Positions 1 to 4,562 are shown, counted from the stretch's first letter. The stretch is 6,472 nt of DNA from Synechococcales cyanobacterium PMM_0003 (GCA_949128015.1 CASBRC010000462.1:1-6472); one strand, 5' to 3'. Numbers and translations are program-made. Notes: generated by a model from the letters alone, not told the origin.

Positions 1-153
1 GCGATCGCAATCTTGTAATTTGGATGATGGGTGTAGAACTTATGCCAAAAATGCAGAGCGAGAAGATATTTGTAAGAATATCAAGGTTTAGAGTAAACTT
101 TTAGACATAGACGGTATTTATACTGTCTTGTCTTTTAGCTTTTAGGTGAAAGT
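1..153. other. Left-edge non-coding stretch
   Basis: A HIP1 octamer occupies positions 1-8. A reading frame on the plus strand is open from position 3 to a TAG at 102-104 and could be the last 33 codons of a gene cut by the window edge. I do not recognise the peptide, and an open frame of this length is expected by chance, so I do not call it a gene. The rest is the upstream region of the first TA module. Confidence 0.4.
119..149 (+). promoter_or_regulatory. Candidate -10 box and ribosome binding site of the first TA module
   Basis: TATACT at 119-124 matches the sigma70 -10 consensus in five of six bases. AGGTGA at 144-149 is a ribosome binding site four bases before the ATG at 154. No convincing -35 box lies 16-18 bases upstream of the -10, so the promoter is tentative. 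The binding site is good and fixes the antitoxin start. Confidence 0.4.
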
Positions 154-462
154 ATGGCAAAGCTAACAATTGACCTAGCAACTTCAGCAGAAGTATTGGG
201 AACTACTCCCGACAGCTTTTTAGATTGGTTAAAGCGTGAACATTTGCACAGTTTGCTTTACTTCAACGATATGCCGCAAATTTCTATTTTTACGCTTGCG
301 CGTATTCTTGATACGACACCTAGAGAGTTAGTTGATTTTTTAGAAGAAACAGAGATAGAAAATCGTTTAGATTTACGAGATACGCTAGAGGCGATCGCTG
401 AGTCAGAGAGATTAGGTGAGCAACCAGTTTCTTGGGAATCGGTGGTGGGAGATTTGGTGTAA
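154..462 (+). CDS. RelB-like antitoxin, two-part
   Basis: This 102-residue protein probably neutralises the RelE-type toxin encoded directly downstream. The ATG is chosen because AGGTGA lies four bases before it. Residues 1-65 are predicted helical (VLGTTPDSFLDWLKRE, then ISIFTLARILDTTPRELVDFLEE) and look like a small helix-turn-helix DNA-binding unit. The tail, LEAIAESERLGEQPVSWESV, has the acidic amphipathic character and W-E-x-V ending of RelB/Phd-type tails that wrap the toxin. Its TAA is immediately followed by the toxin ATG, which implies translational coupling. Family knowledge says such antitoxins repress their own operon; no operator is visible here. The role rests on position and tail composition, since I do not recognise a named family for the front half. 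Confidence 0.72.
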   Translation: MAKLTIDLATSAEVLGTTPDSFLDWLKREHLHSLLYFNDMPQISIFTLARILDTTPRELVDFLEETEIENRLDLRDTLEAIAESERLGEQPVSWESVVGDLV

Positions 463-726
463 ATGTCCTACGAGATTCAGATCTTACCAAAGGCAATAAG
501 ACAGCTAAAAAGTCTATCTATTGAGGTTCGTCAGGAAATATCTCGCACTATTCAATCATTGGCAAATGAACCAAGACCGATAGGAGTCAAAAAGCTATCA
601 GGTGAGAAGGATATCTATCGGGTGAGGGTAGGAAATTATCGGGTTCTCTATGAAATAATTGATAAGGTTTTGGTTGTTGTGGTTGTCTCAGTTGGTCATC
701 GTCGAGAGATTTATCGCGATCGTTAG
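463..726 (+). CDS. RelE/ParE family toxin
   Basis: This 87-residue protein has the fold-typical pattern of RelE/ParE toxins: an N-terminal strand (YEIQILPKAIRQLKSL), two helices (about residues 12-35), then VKKLSG and the core IYRVRVGNYRVLYEI (51-65). It ends with GHRREIYR (79-86), where RelE proteins place catalytic basic residues and a tyrosine (here R60, R80, R81 and Y84). RelE members cleave mRNA in the ribosomal A site, whereas ParE members poison gyrase. The basic tail favours RelE-like mRNA cleavage, as an inference. The ATG abuts the antitoxin TAA, and GGGAG at 447-451 inside the antitoxin gene is the only plausible ribosome binding site. The run VVVVVSV at 70-76 is an edge strand, not a membrane segment. 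The gene looks intact. Confidence 0.88.
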   Translation: MSYEIQILPKAIRQLKSLSIEVRQEISRTIQSLANEPRPIGVKKLSGEKDIYRVRVGNYRVLYEIIDKVLVVVVVSVGHRREIYRDR

Positions 727-727
727 C

Positions 728-764
728 GAGATCGCATTTTTGGATAAACGTAAAATGCGATCGC
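728..764 (+). repeat. 37-bp HIP1-bounded hairpin repeat, copy 1
   Basis: The element starts one base after the RelE stop codon. It has a one-base-altered HIP1 (GAGATCGC, 728-735), a 21-base middle and a perfect HIP1 (757-764). GATCGCATTTT (730-740) is exactly complementary to AAAATGCGATC (752-762), giving an 11-bp stem with an 11-base loop. It matches the element at 1318-1354 in 32 of 37 positions. No uridine run follows, so it is not a classical terminator, though it could block exonucleases. Confidence 0.85.
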
Positions 765-776
765 TTTCAGACGAAA

Positions 777-809
777 TATGTATAATGAAAATCAGTATTG
801 TTCAGGAAA
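777..809 (+). promoter_or_regulatory. Promoter and leader of the second TA module
   Basis: A perfect -10 box TATAAT lies at 781-786 within the 14-mer TATGTATAATGAAA (777-790). The same 14-mer sits on the minus strand upstream of brnT (3519-3532). Transcription would start near 793. AGGAAA at 804-809 is a ribosome binding site for a short frame beginning at 817. No clear -35 box is present; HIP1 sequence occupies that place. Confidence 0.6.
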
Positions 810-816
810 TCATCTT

Positions 817-882
817 ATGAGCCAAGCATTGCAAACCTCATTGTTTCAGGAATCTCTGAATGAAATATTTCATCGAATTTAA
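817..882 (+). CDS. Possible 21-codon leader peptide or antitoxin remnant
   Basis: A short frame starts at ATG 817, seven bases after a good AGGAAA ribosome binding site and about 24 bases after the predicted transcription start. It reads MSQALQTSLFQESLNE and five more residues, ends with TAA at 880-882, and overlaps the first 23 bases of the toxin gene in another frame. The toxin's own ribosome binding site (AGGAA, 848-852) lies inside it, so ribosomes translating the leader could modulate toxin initiation. The peptide resembles the start of small cyanobacterial antitoxin-like proteins, so it may be the stub of a lost antitoxin. Both ideas are inference; it may not be translated. Confidence 0.35.
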   Translation: MSQALQTSLFQESLNEIFHRI

Positions 883-1108
883 GCCAAGAGCAGTTAAAGA
901 CTTACAAAGCCTGTCTAAGCAAATGCAGGGTAAGATTTTGGAGAAAATTCAGTCGATGGAAAATGACTTAGCAGGAGATGTCAAAAAGCTCACAAATTTT
1001 ACTCCAGAATATCGATTAAGAGTTGGTAATTATCGAGTGTTATTTGAGATAGAAGATAGCAACATAGTTGTCTATCGCATTAAATCAAGAGACAAAGCCT
1101 ACCAGTAA
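860..1108 (+). CDS. RelE family mRNA interferase toxin
   Basis: This 82-residue protein is a second RelE toxin, distinct from the one at 463-726. It opens with the strand YFIEFKPRAVKDLQSL, has two helices (about 11-36), then GDVKKLTNFTPEYRLRVGNYRVLFEI (39-64) and the C-terminal strand VVYRIKSRDKAYQ. Basic residues R52, R54, R59 and R77 and Y81 fit the catalytic surface. Many relatives end in a pattern like R-H-R-x-x-A-Y-R; here the H position is S76 and the last R is Q82, which may lower activity. AGGAA at 848-852 fixes the start. The toxin precedes its antitoxin by seven bases, the reverse of classical relBE and like higBA. The predicted role is ribosome-dependent mRNA cleavage. Confidence 0.87.
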   Translation: MKYFIEFKPRAVKDLQSLSKQMQGKILEKIQSMENDLAGDVKKLTNFTPEYRLRVGNYRVLFEIEDSNIVVYRIKSRDKAYQ

Positions 1109-1115
1109 ATCTATT

Positions 1116-1313
1116 ATGTTTAACTTAAATCCAGAATTAATCACGAAAGATGGCAAGCCAATGTTTGCGGTGATTCCCTATGAGCAGTTTTTGGCGATTA
1201 AGGAAATGTTAGAAGACCTACAGGATTTAAAAGATTTGCGATTGGCTAAGCAAGAGGCACAAAGTCAACCTGCGATCGCTTTAAATGATGTTAAGCAATT
1301 GCTTGGGTTGTGA
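1116..1313 (+). CDS. Phd/RelB-like antitoxin of the second RelE module
   Basis: This 65-residue protein matches the short antitoxins often paired with RelE in cyanobacteria. It has an N-terminal DNA-binding strand region (NPELITKDGKPMFAVIPYEQF, residues 5-25), a helix (LAIKEMLEDLQDLKDLRLAK, 26-45) and a tail that ends ALNDVKQLLGL. I choose the ATG at 1116 because homologues begin with a short leader before the KDGK-x-x-F-x-V-x-PYE core. An in-frame ATG at 1068 would overlap the toxin by 41 bases and add 16 unlike residues. No ribosome binding site precedes 1116, so translation probably depends on coupling to the toxin, which ends seven bases earlier. It should bind and inhibit the toxin at 860-1108 and repress the operon. 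HIP1 occurs inside the gene (1272-1279). Confidence 0.82.
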   Translation: MFNLNPELITKDGKPMFAVIPYEQFLAIKEMLEDLQDLKDLRLAKQEAQSQPAIALNDVKQLLGL

Positions 1314-1317
1314 TGAG

Positions 1318-1354
1318 GCGATCGCGCTTTTGGCTAAACGTAAACTGCGATCGC
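1318..1354 (+). repeat. 37-bp HIP1-bounded hairpin repeat, copy 2
   Basis: Perfect HIP1 octamers at 1318-1325 and 1347-1354 bracket the same 21-base middle as at 728-764 (GGMTAAACGTAAA core). The two copies agree in 32 of 37 positions. It begins four bases after the antitoxin stop. The end AAACTGCGATCGC (1342-1354) is also found at the ends of the larger repeats at 4460, 4521 and 5273 when those are read in the direction of their neighbouring genes. It also lies one base beyond the stop of the broken pentapeptide gene. Confidence 0.85.
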
Positions 1355-1355
1355 A

Positions 1356-1603
1356 TTAAATGAGATCATGATCGTCGGGACGGCGTTCGCGACGGCCTTG
1401 CGCGTTGGGATGCTCTAACCTGAATTATTCACCATGACTAAAAATTGATTCTTGGAAATCCTTGCTAAATATAGGTTGTATGTGAGATTTACTCAGAAAA
1501 CAGACTGTTTTTTGGGTAAAATCGTCAAATCATTTCTGGGCAGGGCTTTCAGTCATTTTTCTAAGTCGTGATGAATAATGCAGGCTAATTCAAAAACAAA
1601 GCG
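1356..1603 (-). pseudogene. Detached 3' end of the pentapeptide-repeat gene, split by a MITE
   Basis: Read past the TGA at 1604-1606 in the same frame, the minus strand continues RFVFEL and then enters the insertion at 1419-1584. Removing the insertion and one copy of the CTAA duplication restores an open frame: RFVFELEHPNAQGRRERRP followed by DDHDLI and a TAA at 1356-1358. From memory of the family, cyanobacterial pentapeptide proteins carry a tail with Cys, aromatic residues, VF-L, then R-E-R-R-P at this place, so this is genuine former coding sequence. The next base beyond the TAA is linked to the HIP1 repeat at 1318-1354, and the family's further C-terminal residues are missing. Nothing here is translated, because the TGA comes first. 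Confidence 0.78.
1415..1588. mobile_element. 166-bp MITE-like element with terminal inverted repeats and CTAA target duplication
   Basis: The element spans 1419-1584. Its 21-bp ends (1419-1439 and 1564-1584) are inverted repeats matching in 18 of 21 positions; both begin CCTG and share ATTATTCA. Direct copies of CTAA flank it (1415-1418 and 1585-1588), as expected for a four-base target duplication. It encodes no transposase, so it would need one supplied in trans. A palindrome AAAACAG-A-CTGTTTT lies at 1497-1511. The CCTG ends and four-base duplication are reminiscent of IS1380-type insertion sequences, but that assignment is from memory and tentative. It sits in the former C-terminal coding sequence of the pentapeptide gene. 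Confidence 0.8.
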
Positions 1604-2818
1604 TCAATCGATATCATCGAGTTTGGTGGTGTGGTCATAGCTCCAACCTTCTAGGCAAGCACCCGTAAACTCTGCACCAGTAAAATCAGTGCCAATTGCC
1701 TGTGCTTCAGTGAGGTTTGCCGATTCGAGATTTGCATTACGAAAACTGGCTTCGTTGAGGATGGCACGTTTGAAGTTGACTTCTTTTAAATAAACTCCGT
1801 CAAGATTTGCGCCGCGCAGGTTTAAGCCTTCGTAGGATTTGCTTTGGTTGGGTTTGCCTATGACTAATAGTTCGCGTACTTCGGGGTTAGCAAGAATTGA
1901 TGTTCCTAAACGCGATCGGTCTAGTTCTTTTGCTTGATTCCAAATAATACGAGTCAAGTTGGTAATTTGCTTGCGAGAATTGCGAAAATCGCTACTTTTG
2001 AGATATGCCTTCGTAAAATTAGCTTTGGTTAAATCTGCACCACGAAAACTTGTACCGCCGATGCTAGCAAAGCCAACAATAAACTTCAGGAATATATCGA
2101 ACTTGGGATCGCCTTTTAAAGTTCGCAAAGCAGCATAAACACTTAATAGCATAGTGCCGACTGCCCCTACCGCAGCCCCAACCAATGCAGAATCAGATGA
2201 CCTTGCCCCTCCCAACAACCCCACCATAGCCCCACTAAATCCGCCTGACAATGCTCCCCCTAACCATCCTACAAATGCTCCTTCCCATGACAATACCAAA
2301 GTCCCTGACAATATCACTACTGAAAATGCTACTACTGCTACTACTGCTACTGCTACTACTGCTACTGCCAATAATACCAAGGGATTTGTCCCTGACAATA
2401 ATAATAAGGCGTATGATACTAATACCAATGCCAATGCCAATGCCAATGCCATTTTACCGAAAGCCTTCGCTGTAAATCCCTGACGAACAATGGCAAATAT
2501 GATGATGATTGCTATAAAAGTGGCGATCCTAATGCTTGTGATATTGAAGGTTAAGAATAAAGTTACCCATACCCCAGTATAAGCAGCAAGAAATCCTGTC
2601 CATGCTGACAAAAAGAAGGAAATAACTAACTGAAATGCCAACCATCGTTTCTGTACGCCAGTCTCAGCCTTCGAGAAATTTGCCCCGATCAAAGTTGCAC
2701 CTGTAAAATTTGCGCCCGACAGATCCGCGCCACTAAAGTCTGAGCCTGAGAGGTCTTGCCTCTTAAAAGACTTACCTCGCAAATTTTGACCAACAAAGTT
2801 TTTCGCCGTAGAGTTCAT
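1604..2818 (-). CDS. Membrane pentapeptide-repeat protein, C-terminally truncated
   Basis: The 404-residue product has three parts. Residues 8-51 are A-(D/N)-L/F-x-x pentapeptide repeats (DLSGSDFSGADLSGANF). About 55-260 holds five or six hydrophobic segments rich in Ala, Val and Gly. About 260-404 has more repeats (SFRGADLTKANFTKAY; NLRGANLDGVYL; SFRNANLESANL) ending at TKLDDID. Pentapeptide repeats fold as a right-handed beta helix; function in this membrane-spanning cyanobacterial subfamily is unknown. I start at ATG 2818: AGGTGA (2827-2832) lies eight bases upstream and a promoter at 2847-2875 places transcription start near 2840, excluding an in-frame ATG at 2911. The stop is TGA where relatives appear to have a Cys codon, so it ends about 30 residues early. 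It may still fold, because the repeats are complete. Confidence 0.8.
   Translation of the reverse strand: MNSTAKNFVGQNLRGKSFKRQDLSGSDFSGADLSGANFTGATLIGANFSKAETGVQKRWLAFQLVISFFLSAWTGFLAAYTGVWVTLFLTFNITSIRIATFIAIIIIFAIVRQGFTAKAFGKMALALALALVLVSYALLLLSGTNPLVLLAVAVVAVAVVAVVAFSVVILSGTLVLSWEGAFVGWLGGALSGGFSGAMVGLLGGARSSDSALVGAAVGAVGTMLLSVYAALRTLKGDPKFDIFLKFIVGFASIGGTSFRGADLTKANFTKAYLKSSDFRNSRKQITNLTRIIWNQAKELDRSRLGTSILANPEVRELLVIGKPNQSKSYEGLNLRGANLDGVYLKEVNFKRAILNEASFRNANLESANLTEAQAIGTDFTGAEFTGACLEGWSYDHTTKLDDID
2328..2450. repeat. Trinucleotide and hexanucleotide repeats inside the membrane region
   Basis: Positions 2328-2369 consist almost entirely of GCT and ACT triplets, and 2425-2450 is CCAATG four times plus CC. 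Both keep the reading frame. On the coding strand they encode Val/Ala runs (VAVVAVAVVAVVA) and Leu/Ala runs (ALALALAL) in predicted membrane helices. Slippage in units of three or six would lengthen or shorten helices without frameshift. Confidence 0.8.
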
Positions 2819-2846
2819 CGCCATCATCACCTGAAACCTTGGTTTG

Positions 2847-2895
2847 ATTTTACGATTATTTTCCAGATTTGTCTGTACTCTCATTCGTTGAGAGT
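2847..2895 (-). promoter_or_regulatory. Promoter and possible operator of the pentapeptide-repeat gene
   Basis: On the minus strand CAGACA (2875-2870) and TAAAAT (2852-2847) are separated by exactly 17 bases and match the -35 and -10 consensus in four and five of six positions. Directly upstream is a perfect inverted repeat, ACTCTCA (2877-2883), five bases, TGAGAGT (2889-2895), that could bind a regulator. The predicted transcript starts near 2840, just ahead of the ribosome binding site at 2827-2832. Confidence 0.5.
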
Positions 2896-2901
2896 GAACC
2901 T

Positions 2902-3012
2902 GCGATCGCACTTTTGGTTTGGGGCTTTGTGGTCGCGGTTTGATTTGGTTAGGGTTGAGATTGCGATCAGTCTTTTGGATTTTGGGAATTTGCGATCGCG
3001 CTTTGATTTAAT
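2902..3012 (-). repeat. Composite HIP1 repeat, copy A
   Basis: Three HIP1-separated blocks fill the gap between brnA and the pentapeptide gene. HIP1 at 2902-2909 is followed by a T/G-rich block; then GTCGCGGTTTGATTTGG begins a copy of the long repeat core (from 2932, including GGTTAGGGTTGAGATTGCGATC). After that come TTTTGGATTTTGGGAA and HIP1 at 2992-2999 with the repeat start GCTTTGATTT. It is more diverged than the copies at 3581, 4460, 4521 and 5273. The end lies a few bases from the brnA stop codon. Confidence 0.75.
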
Positions 3013-3015
3013 GAT

Positions 3016-3273
3016 TTATTGCAACACTTTTCTCGATTCTTCCTGCTCCTTTGCTTGACGCAAAATTTCATTAATCAGACTTTGATAGCCAACTTCCCCC
3101 GCTTTCAATTTGAAATACTCAATAAGATTGGCATCTAAAGAGATAGTAATACTTTGCTTGCGTGATATAGGTTTGAGCGCAATACGAAACTTAGCCCGAT
3201 CTAAATCTGTTTGTGTTATTTCGGGATATTCATCGCGATCGTTAGATGTTTCTGAAGAAGAGAAGTTGTTCAT
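3016..3273 (-). CDS. brnA: BrnA-type antitoxin
   Basis: This 85-residue protein has the two parts typical of BrnA. An acidic N-terminal stretch (EYPEITQTDLDRAKFRI, about residues 16-32) embraces the toxin. A ribbon-helix-helix DNA-binding domain follows (SRKQSITISLDANLIEYFK, then YQSLINEILRQAKEQ). BrnA dimers neutralise BrnT and repress the operon. The start is the ATG at 3273: it follows GAGG about ten bases upstream and gives the family length, while an earlier in-frame start at 3342 adds 23 unlike residues from inside brnT. It overlaps the end of brnT by 32 bases, the usual toxin-then-antitoxin order for this family. The C-terminal tail EESRKVLQ runs almost into HIP1 repeat copy A. Confidence 0.88.
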   Translation of the reverse strand: MNNFSSSETSNDRDEYPEITQTDLDRAKFRIALKPISRKQSITISLDANLIEYFKLKAGEVGYQSLINEILRQAKEQEESRKVLQ

Positions 3274-3511
3274 TTTTGCTTGCCTCACGCATGGAAATAA
3301 TACGGATTTCATCTTCGGTTTCGGTATGCACGATAACAACAACTCTCATGCCTAAGAGTCCAAGTGTTACCCAACGTTGTTCTCCATAGTTTTCACGGTT
3401 ATCTTCAAACGTGAATGTCGAGCCTGTAAAAACTTTTTCAGCATTCACAAAATCTACATCGTGCTTTTTTAGGTTGCTTTGCCTTTTGACTTCATTCCAG
3501 ATGAATTTCAT
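3242..3511 (-). CDS. brnT: BrnT-type ribonuclease toxin
   Basis: This 89-residue protein is a typical BrnT: F-x-W-N-E-x-K (3-9), the N-L-K-K-H-D-V-D-F motif (13-21), A-E-K-V-F (24-28), an acidic turn (EDNRENYGEQRW), the strands VTLGLLGMRVVVIVHTE (48-64) and the C-terminal IRIISMREASKNE (69-81). BrnT has a RelE-like fold and acts as an RNase that stops translation; BrnA blocks it. The gene precedes and overlaps brnA. Its ATG is only 11 bases from a perfect -10 box, so the transcript would have about five leader bases, meaning a leaderless or nearly leaderless mRNA, and no ribosome binding site is visible. All expected motifs are present, so I consider it functional. Confidence 0.9.
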   Translation of the reverse strand: MKFIWNEVKRQSNLKKHDVDFVNAEKVFTGSTFTFEDNRENYGEQRWVTLGLLGMRVVVIVHTETEDEIRIISMREASKNEQLLFFRNI

Positions 3512-3532
3512 ATGTAGATTTCATTATACATA
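3511..3532 (-). promoter_or_regulatory. brnTA promoter with overlapping operator-like inverted repeat
   Basis: On the minus strand TATAAT (3528-3523) lies in the 14-mer TATGTATAATGAAA (3532-3519), identical to 777-790. A perfect six-base inverted repeat, TATGTA (3511-3516) and TACATA (3527-3532), ten bases apart, covers the -10 box and touches the start codon. This is a plausible BrnA binding site, given that BrnA is known to autoregulate; the binding itself is inference. Confidence 0.55.
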
Positions 3533-3580
3533 CTTTAAATAACTCGTTTCTTTGGTATGAAGTTTAGCATTTAGAATATG

Positions 3581-3647
3581 GCGATCGCGGTTTGATTTGG
3601 TTAGGGTTGAAAATTGCGATCGGAGTTGGGTTTGGGGATATGCGATT
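3581..3647 (-). repeat. HIP1-bounded repeat, copy B
   Basis: HIP1 at 3581-3588 starts the long repeat core (GGTTTGATTTGGTTAGGGTT), followed by GCGATCGG (3615-3622), a T/G block GTTGGGTTTGGGGATA and a decayed GCGATT. It has one extra A relative to the copies at 4460, 4521 and 5273. It ends eight bases from the HEPN stop codon. Between it and brnT (3541-3580) I see nothing recognisable. Confidence 0.85.
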
Positions 3648-3654
3648 ATCAATT

Positions 3655-4026
3655 CTAAGAAAGCAGCATTTTAACTTCAGAAATAAAAGTTTGTGCATTG
3701 GTAATCGCATTTTTCGCCATTGATTTATCCTCAGTCATATCGGATTCATAATCACAAGCTTGTCTAGCATCGTAAGCCTCTCTCAGTAAATCAGCAACGC
3801 TTGGAGTTATTTTCCCTGTTTTTACAAAATGTAGGCTAAGCATCTTAAGAACTCCTTTGTGAGTAGAAGTATCCAATTCTTCAGAGAGAAGTAAATATTG
3901 AGTCATATAAAACATGGCATAGTAAGCACGCGATATAGCAGAACGATAACGTCCACAATCGCACAGCAATTGAGCAGTCTCTAGATCGTCATTAGACAGA
4001 ATCAAAAATTTTGCTAATTCATTCAT
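3655..4026 (-). CDS. HEPN domain protein, partner of the MNT nucleotidyltransferase
   Basis: This 123-residue all-helical protein fits the HEPN family of the COG1895 type: SRAYYAMFY at 32-40, then STHKGVLKMLSLHFVKTGKI (54-73), then LREAYDARQACDYE (81-94) and a final long helix. In HEPN/MNT modules the HEPN protein is the toxin, usually an RNase, and the nucleotidyltransferase silences it by AMP transfer. The Rx4-6H ribonuclease motif is not present: the R88-x4 position holds Y93 instead of H, and neither histidine (H56, H66) is at motif distance from an arginine. This is common in this subgroup and leaves toxicity uncertain. The ATG overlaps the upstream TGA (ATGA, 4023-4026), so the two are co-translated; GAAGG lies about nine bases upstream. 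Confidence 0.85.
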   Translation of the reverse strand: MNELAKFLILSNDDLETAQLLCDCGRYRSAISRAYYAMFYMTQYLLLSEELDTSTHKGVLKMLSLHFVKTGKITPSVADLLREAYDARQACDYESDMTEDKSMAKNAITNAQTFISEVKMLLS

Positions 4027-4373
4027 ATCTCAATACCTTCACGCTTAACCACTCTTAAAAAAGAAATATCGCCTGCCAAAAATCGAGATTTTGACATTGG
4101 GATAATTGAGATTAACTCATCATATTGCCTCAAAAAATACCAGAAGAGACTAGACATTCTCCCTCTCTCCTCAACTGCATTAATAGAATCTGTCAAAACT
4201 ACCATCACATCAATATCTGATTCAAGAGTTGCCTCTCCTCTTGCATAGGAACCAAAAAGAATCACCGAAAACAATCTATCTCCATAGAGTTCTACCAGAC
4301 CAGACTTTAGCTCATGCAATAAAGCAAATAATTGCTTGTTCTTAATAGTTGTAAGCATAGATTTAAGGCTCAA
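4023..4373 (-). CDS. Minimal nucleotidyltransferase (MNT) antitoxin
   Basis: The product, up to 116 residues, is a small polymerase-beta-like nucleotidyltransferase. The diagnostic G-S-x10-D-x-D motif is intact: G41-S42, then D53 and D55 (GSYARGEATLESDIDVMVV). MNT antitoxins of this type transfer AMP units to a tyrosine of the HEPN partner. The order is MNT first, HEPN second, the reverse of the well-studied Shewanella hepT-mntA. The start is uncertain: the frame opens with TTG at 4373, while the first ATG is at 4358 (111 residues), and neither has a ribosome binding site. The conserved domain is unaffected. A short repeat-encoded leader frame ends on the TTG. Confidence 0.87.
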   Translation of the reverse strand: MSLKSMLTTIKNKQLFALLHELKSGLVELYGDRLFSVILFGSYARGEATLESDIDVMVVLTDSINAVEERGRMSSLFWYFLRQYDELISIIPMSKSRFLAGDISFLRVVKREGIEI

Positions 4374-4459
4374 GCAAGCATTATCATTATCATTATCATT
4401 ACTATTTTAATCTACAATCACTAACATGAAAATGCGATCGCTTTTATGGGTGGTGAGTG
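4374..4459 (-). promoter_or_regulatory. Leader of the MNT/HEPN operon with hexanucleotide repeat
   Basis: On the plus strand CATTAT is repeated three times plus CATTA (4379-4401). On the minus strand this reads ATGATA repeats and encodes the short frame MIMIMIMLA, whose TGA overlaps the TTG at 4373 in the arrangement TTGA. Upstream, TAAAAT (4409-4404) is a -10 candidate, with TTTTCA 17 bases further as a weak -35. Transcription would begin inside the repeat near 4397. HIP1 lies at 4434-4441. Confidence 0.4.
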
Positions 4460-4562
4460 GCGATCGCAGTTTGATTTGGTTAGGGTTGAAATTGCGATCG
4501 GGGGTTTGGTTTGGGGATACGCGATCGCAGTTTGATTTGGTTAGGGTTGAAATTGCGATCGC
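4460..4562 (-). repeat. Two tandem HIP1-bounded repeats, copies C and D
   Basis: Copies at 4460-4501 and 4521-4562 are identical apart from the last base and lie 61 bases apart. Each has HIP1, a 26-base core (AGTTTGATTTGGTTAGGGTT then GAAATT) and a second HIP1, which in copy C ends in G. A T/G-rich linker (4502-4520) with GGGGTTTGGTTTGGGG joins them. GCGATCGCAGTTT pairs with AAATTGCGATCGC with one G-U pair, giving a 13-bp RNA stem on the plus strand. The last base of copy D is the last base of the broken vapC stop codon. Confidence 0.9.

Noticed and set aside
1497..1511. Intrinsic terminator AAAACAGACTGTTTT
   Set aside because: The palindrome leaves almost no loop, has few G-C pairs and belongs to the MITE.
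1604..1606. TGA recoded as Cys or Trp, giving a longer pentapeptide protein
   Set aside because: Readthrough would run into the MITE and end after about 17 codons, and cyanobacteria use the standard code; a nonsense change is simpler.
2154..2483. Open plus-strand frames of 109 and 74 codons opposite the pentapeptide gene
   Set aside because: They are antisense to the low-complexity membrane region and encode only Pro/Asn/Thr or Leu/Ile/Met runs; the minus-strand frame has family motifs.
2756..3058. Plus-strand frame of 100 codons over the pentapeptide start and repeat copy A
   Set aside because: It is made of repeat DNA and the complement of a real gene, with no recognisable motif.
3110..3355. 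Plus-strand frame of 81 codons
   Set aside because: It lies opposite brnA and brnT, both clear family members.
4460..4562. Telomere-like TTAGGG repeats
   Set aside because: The hexamer occurs once per repeat unit and is never in tandem; the match is coincidental.
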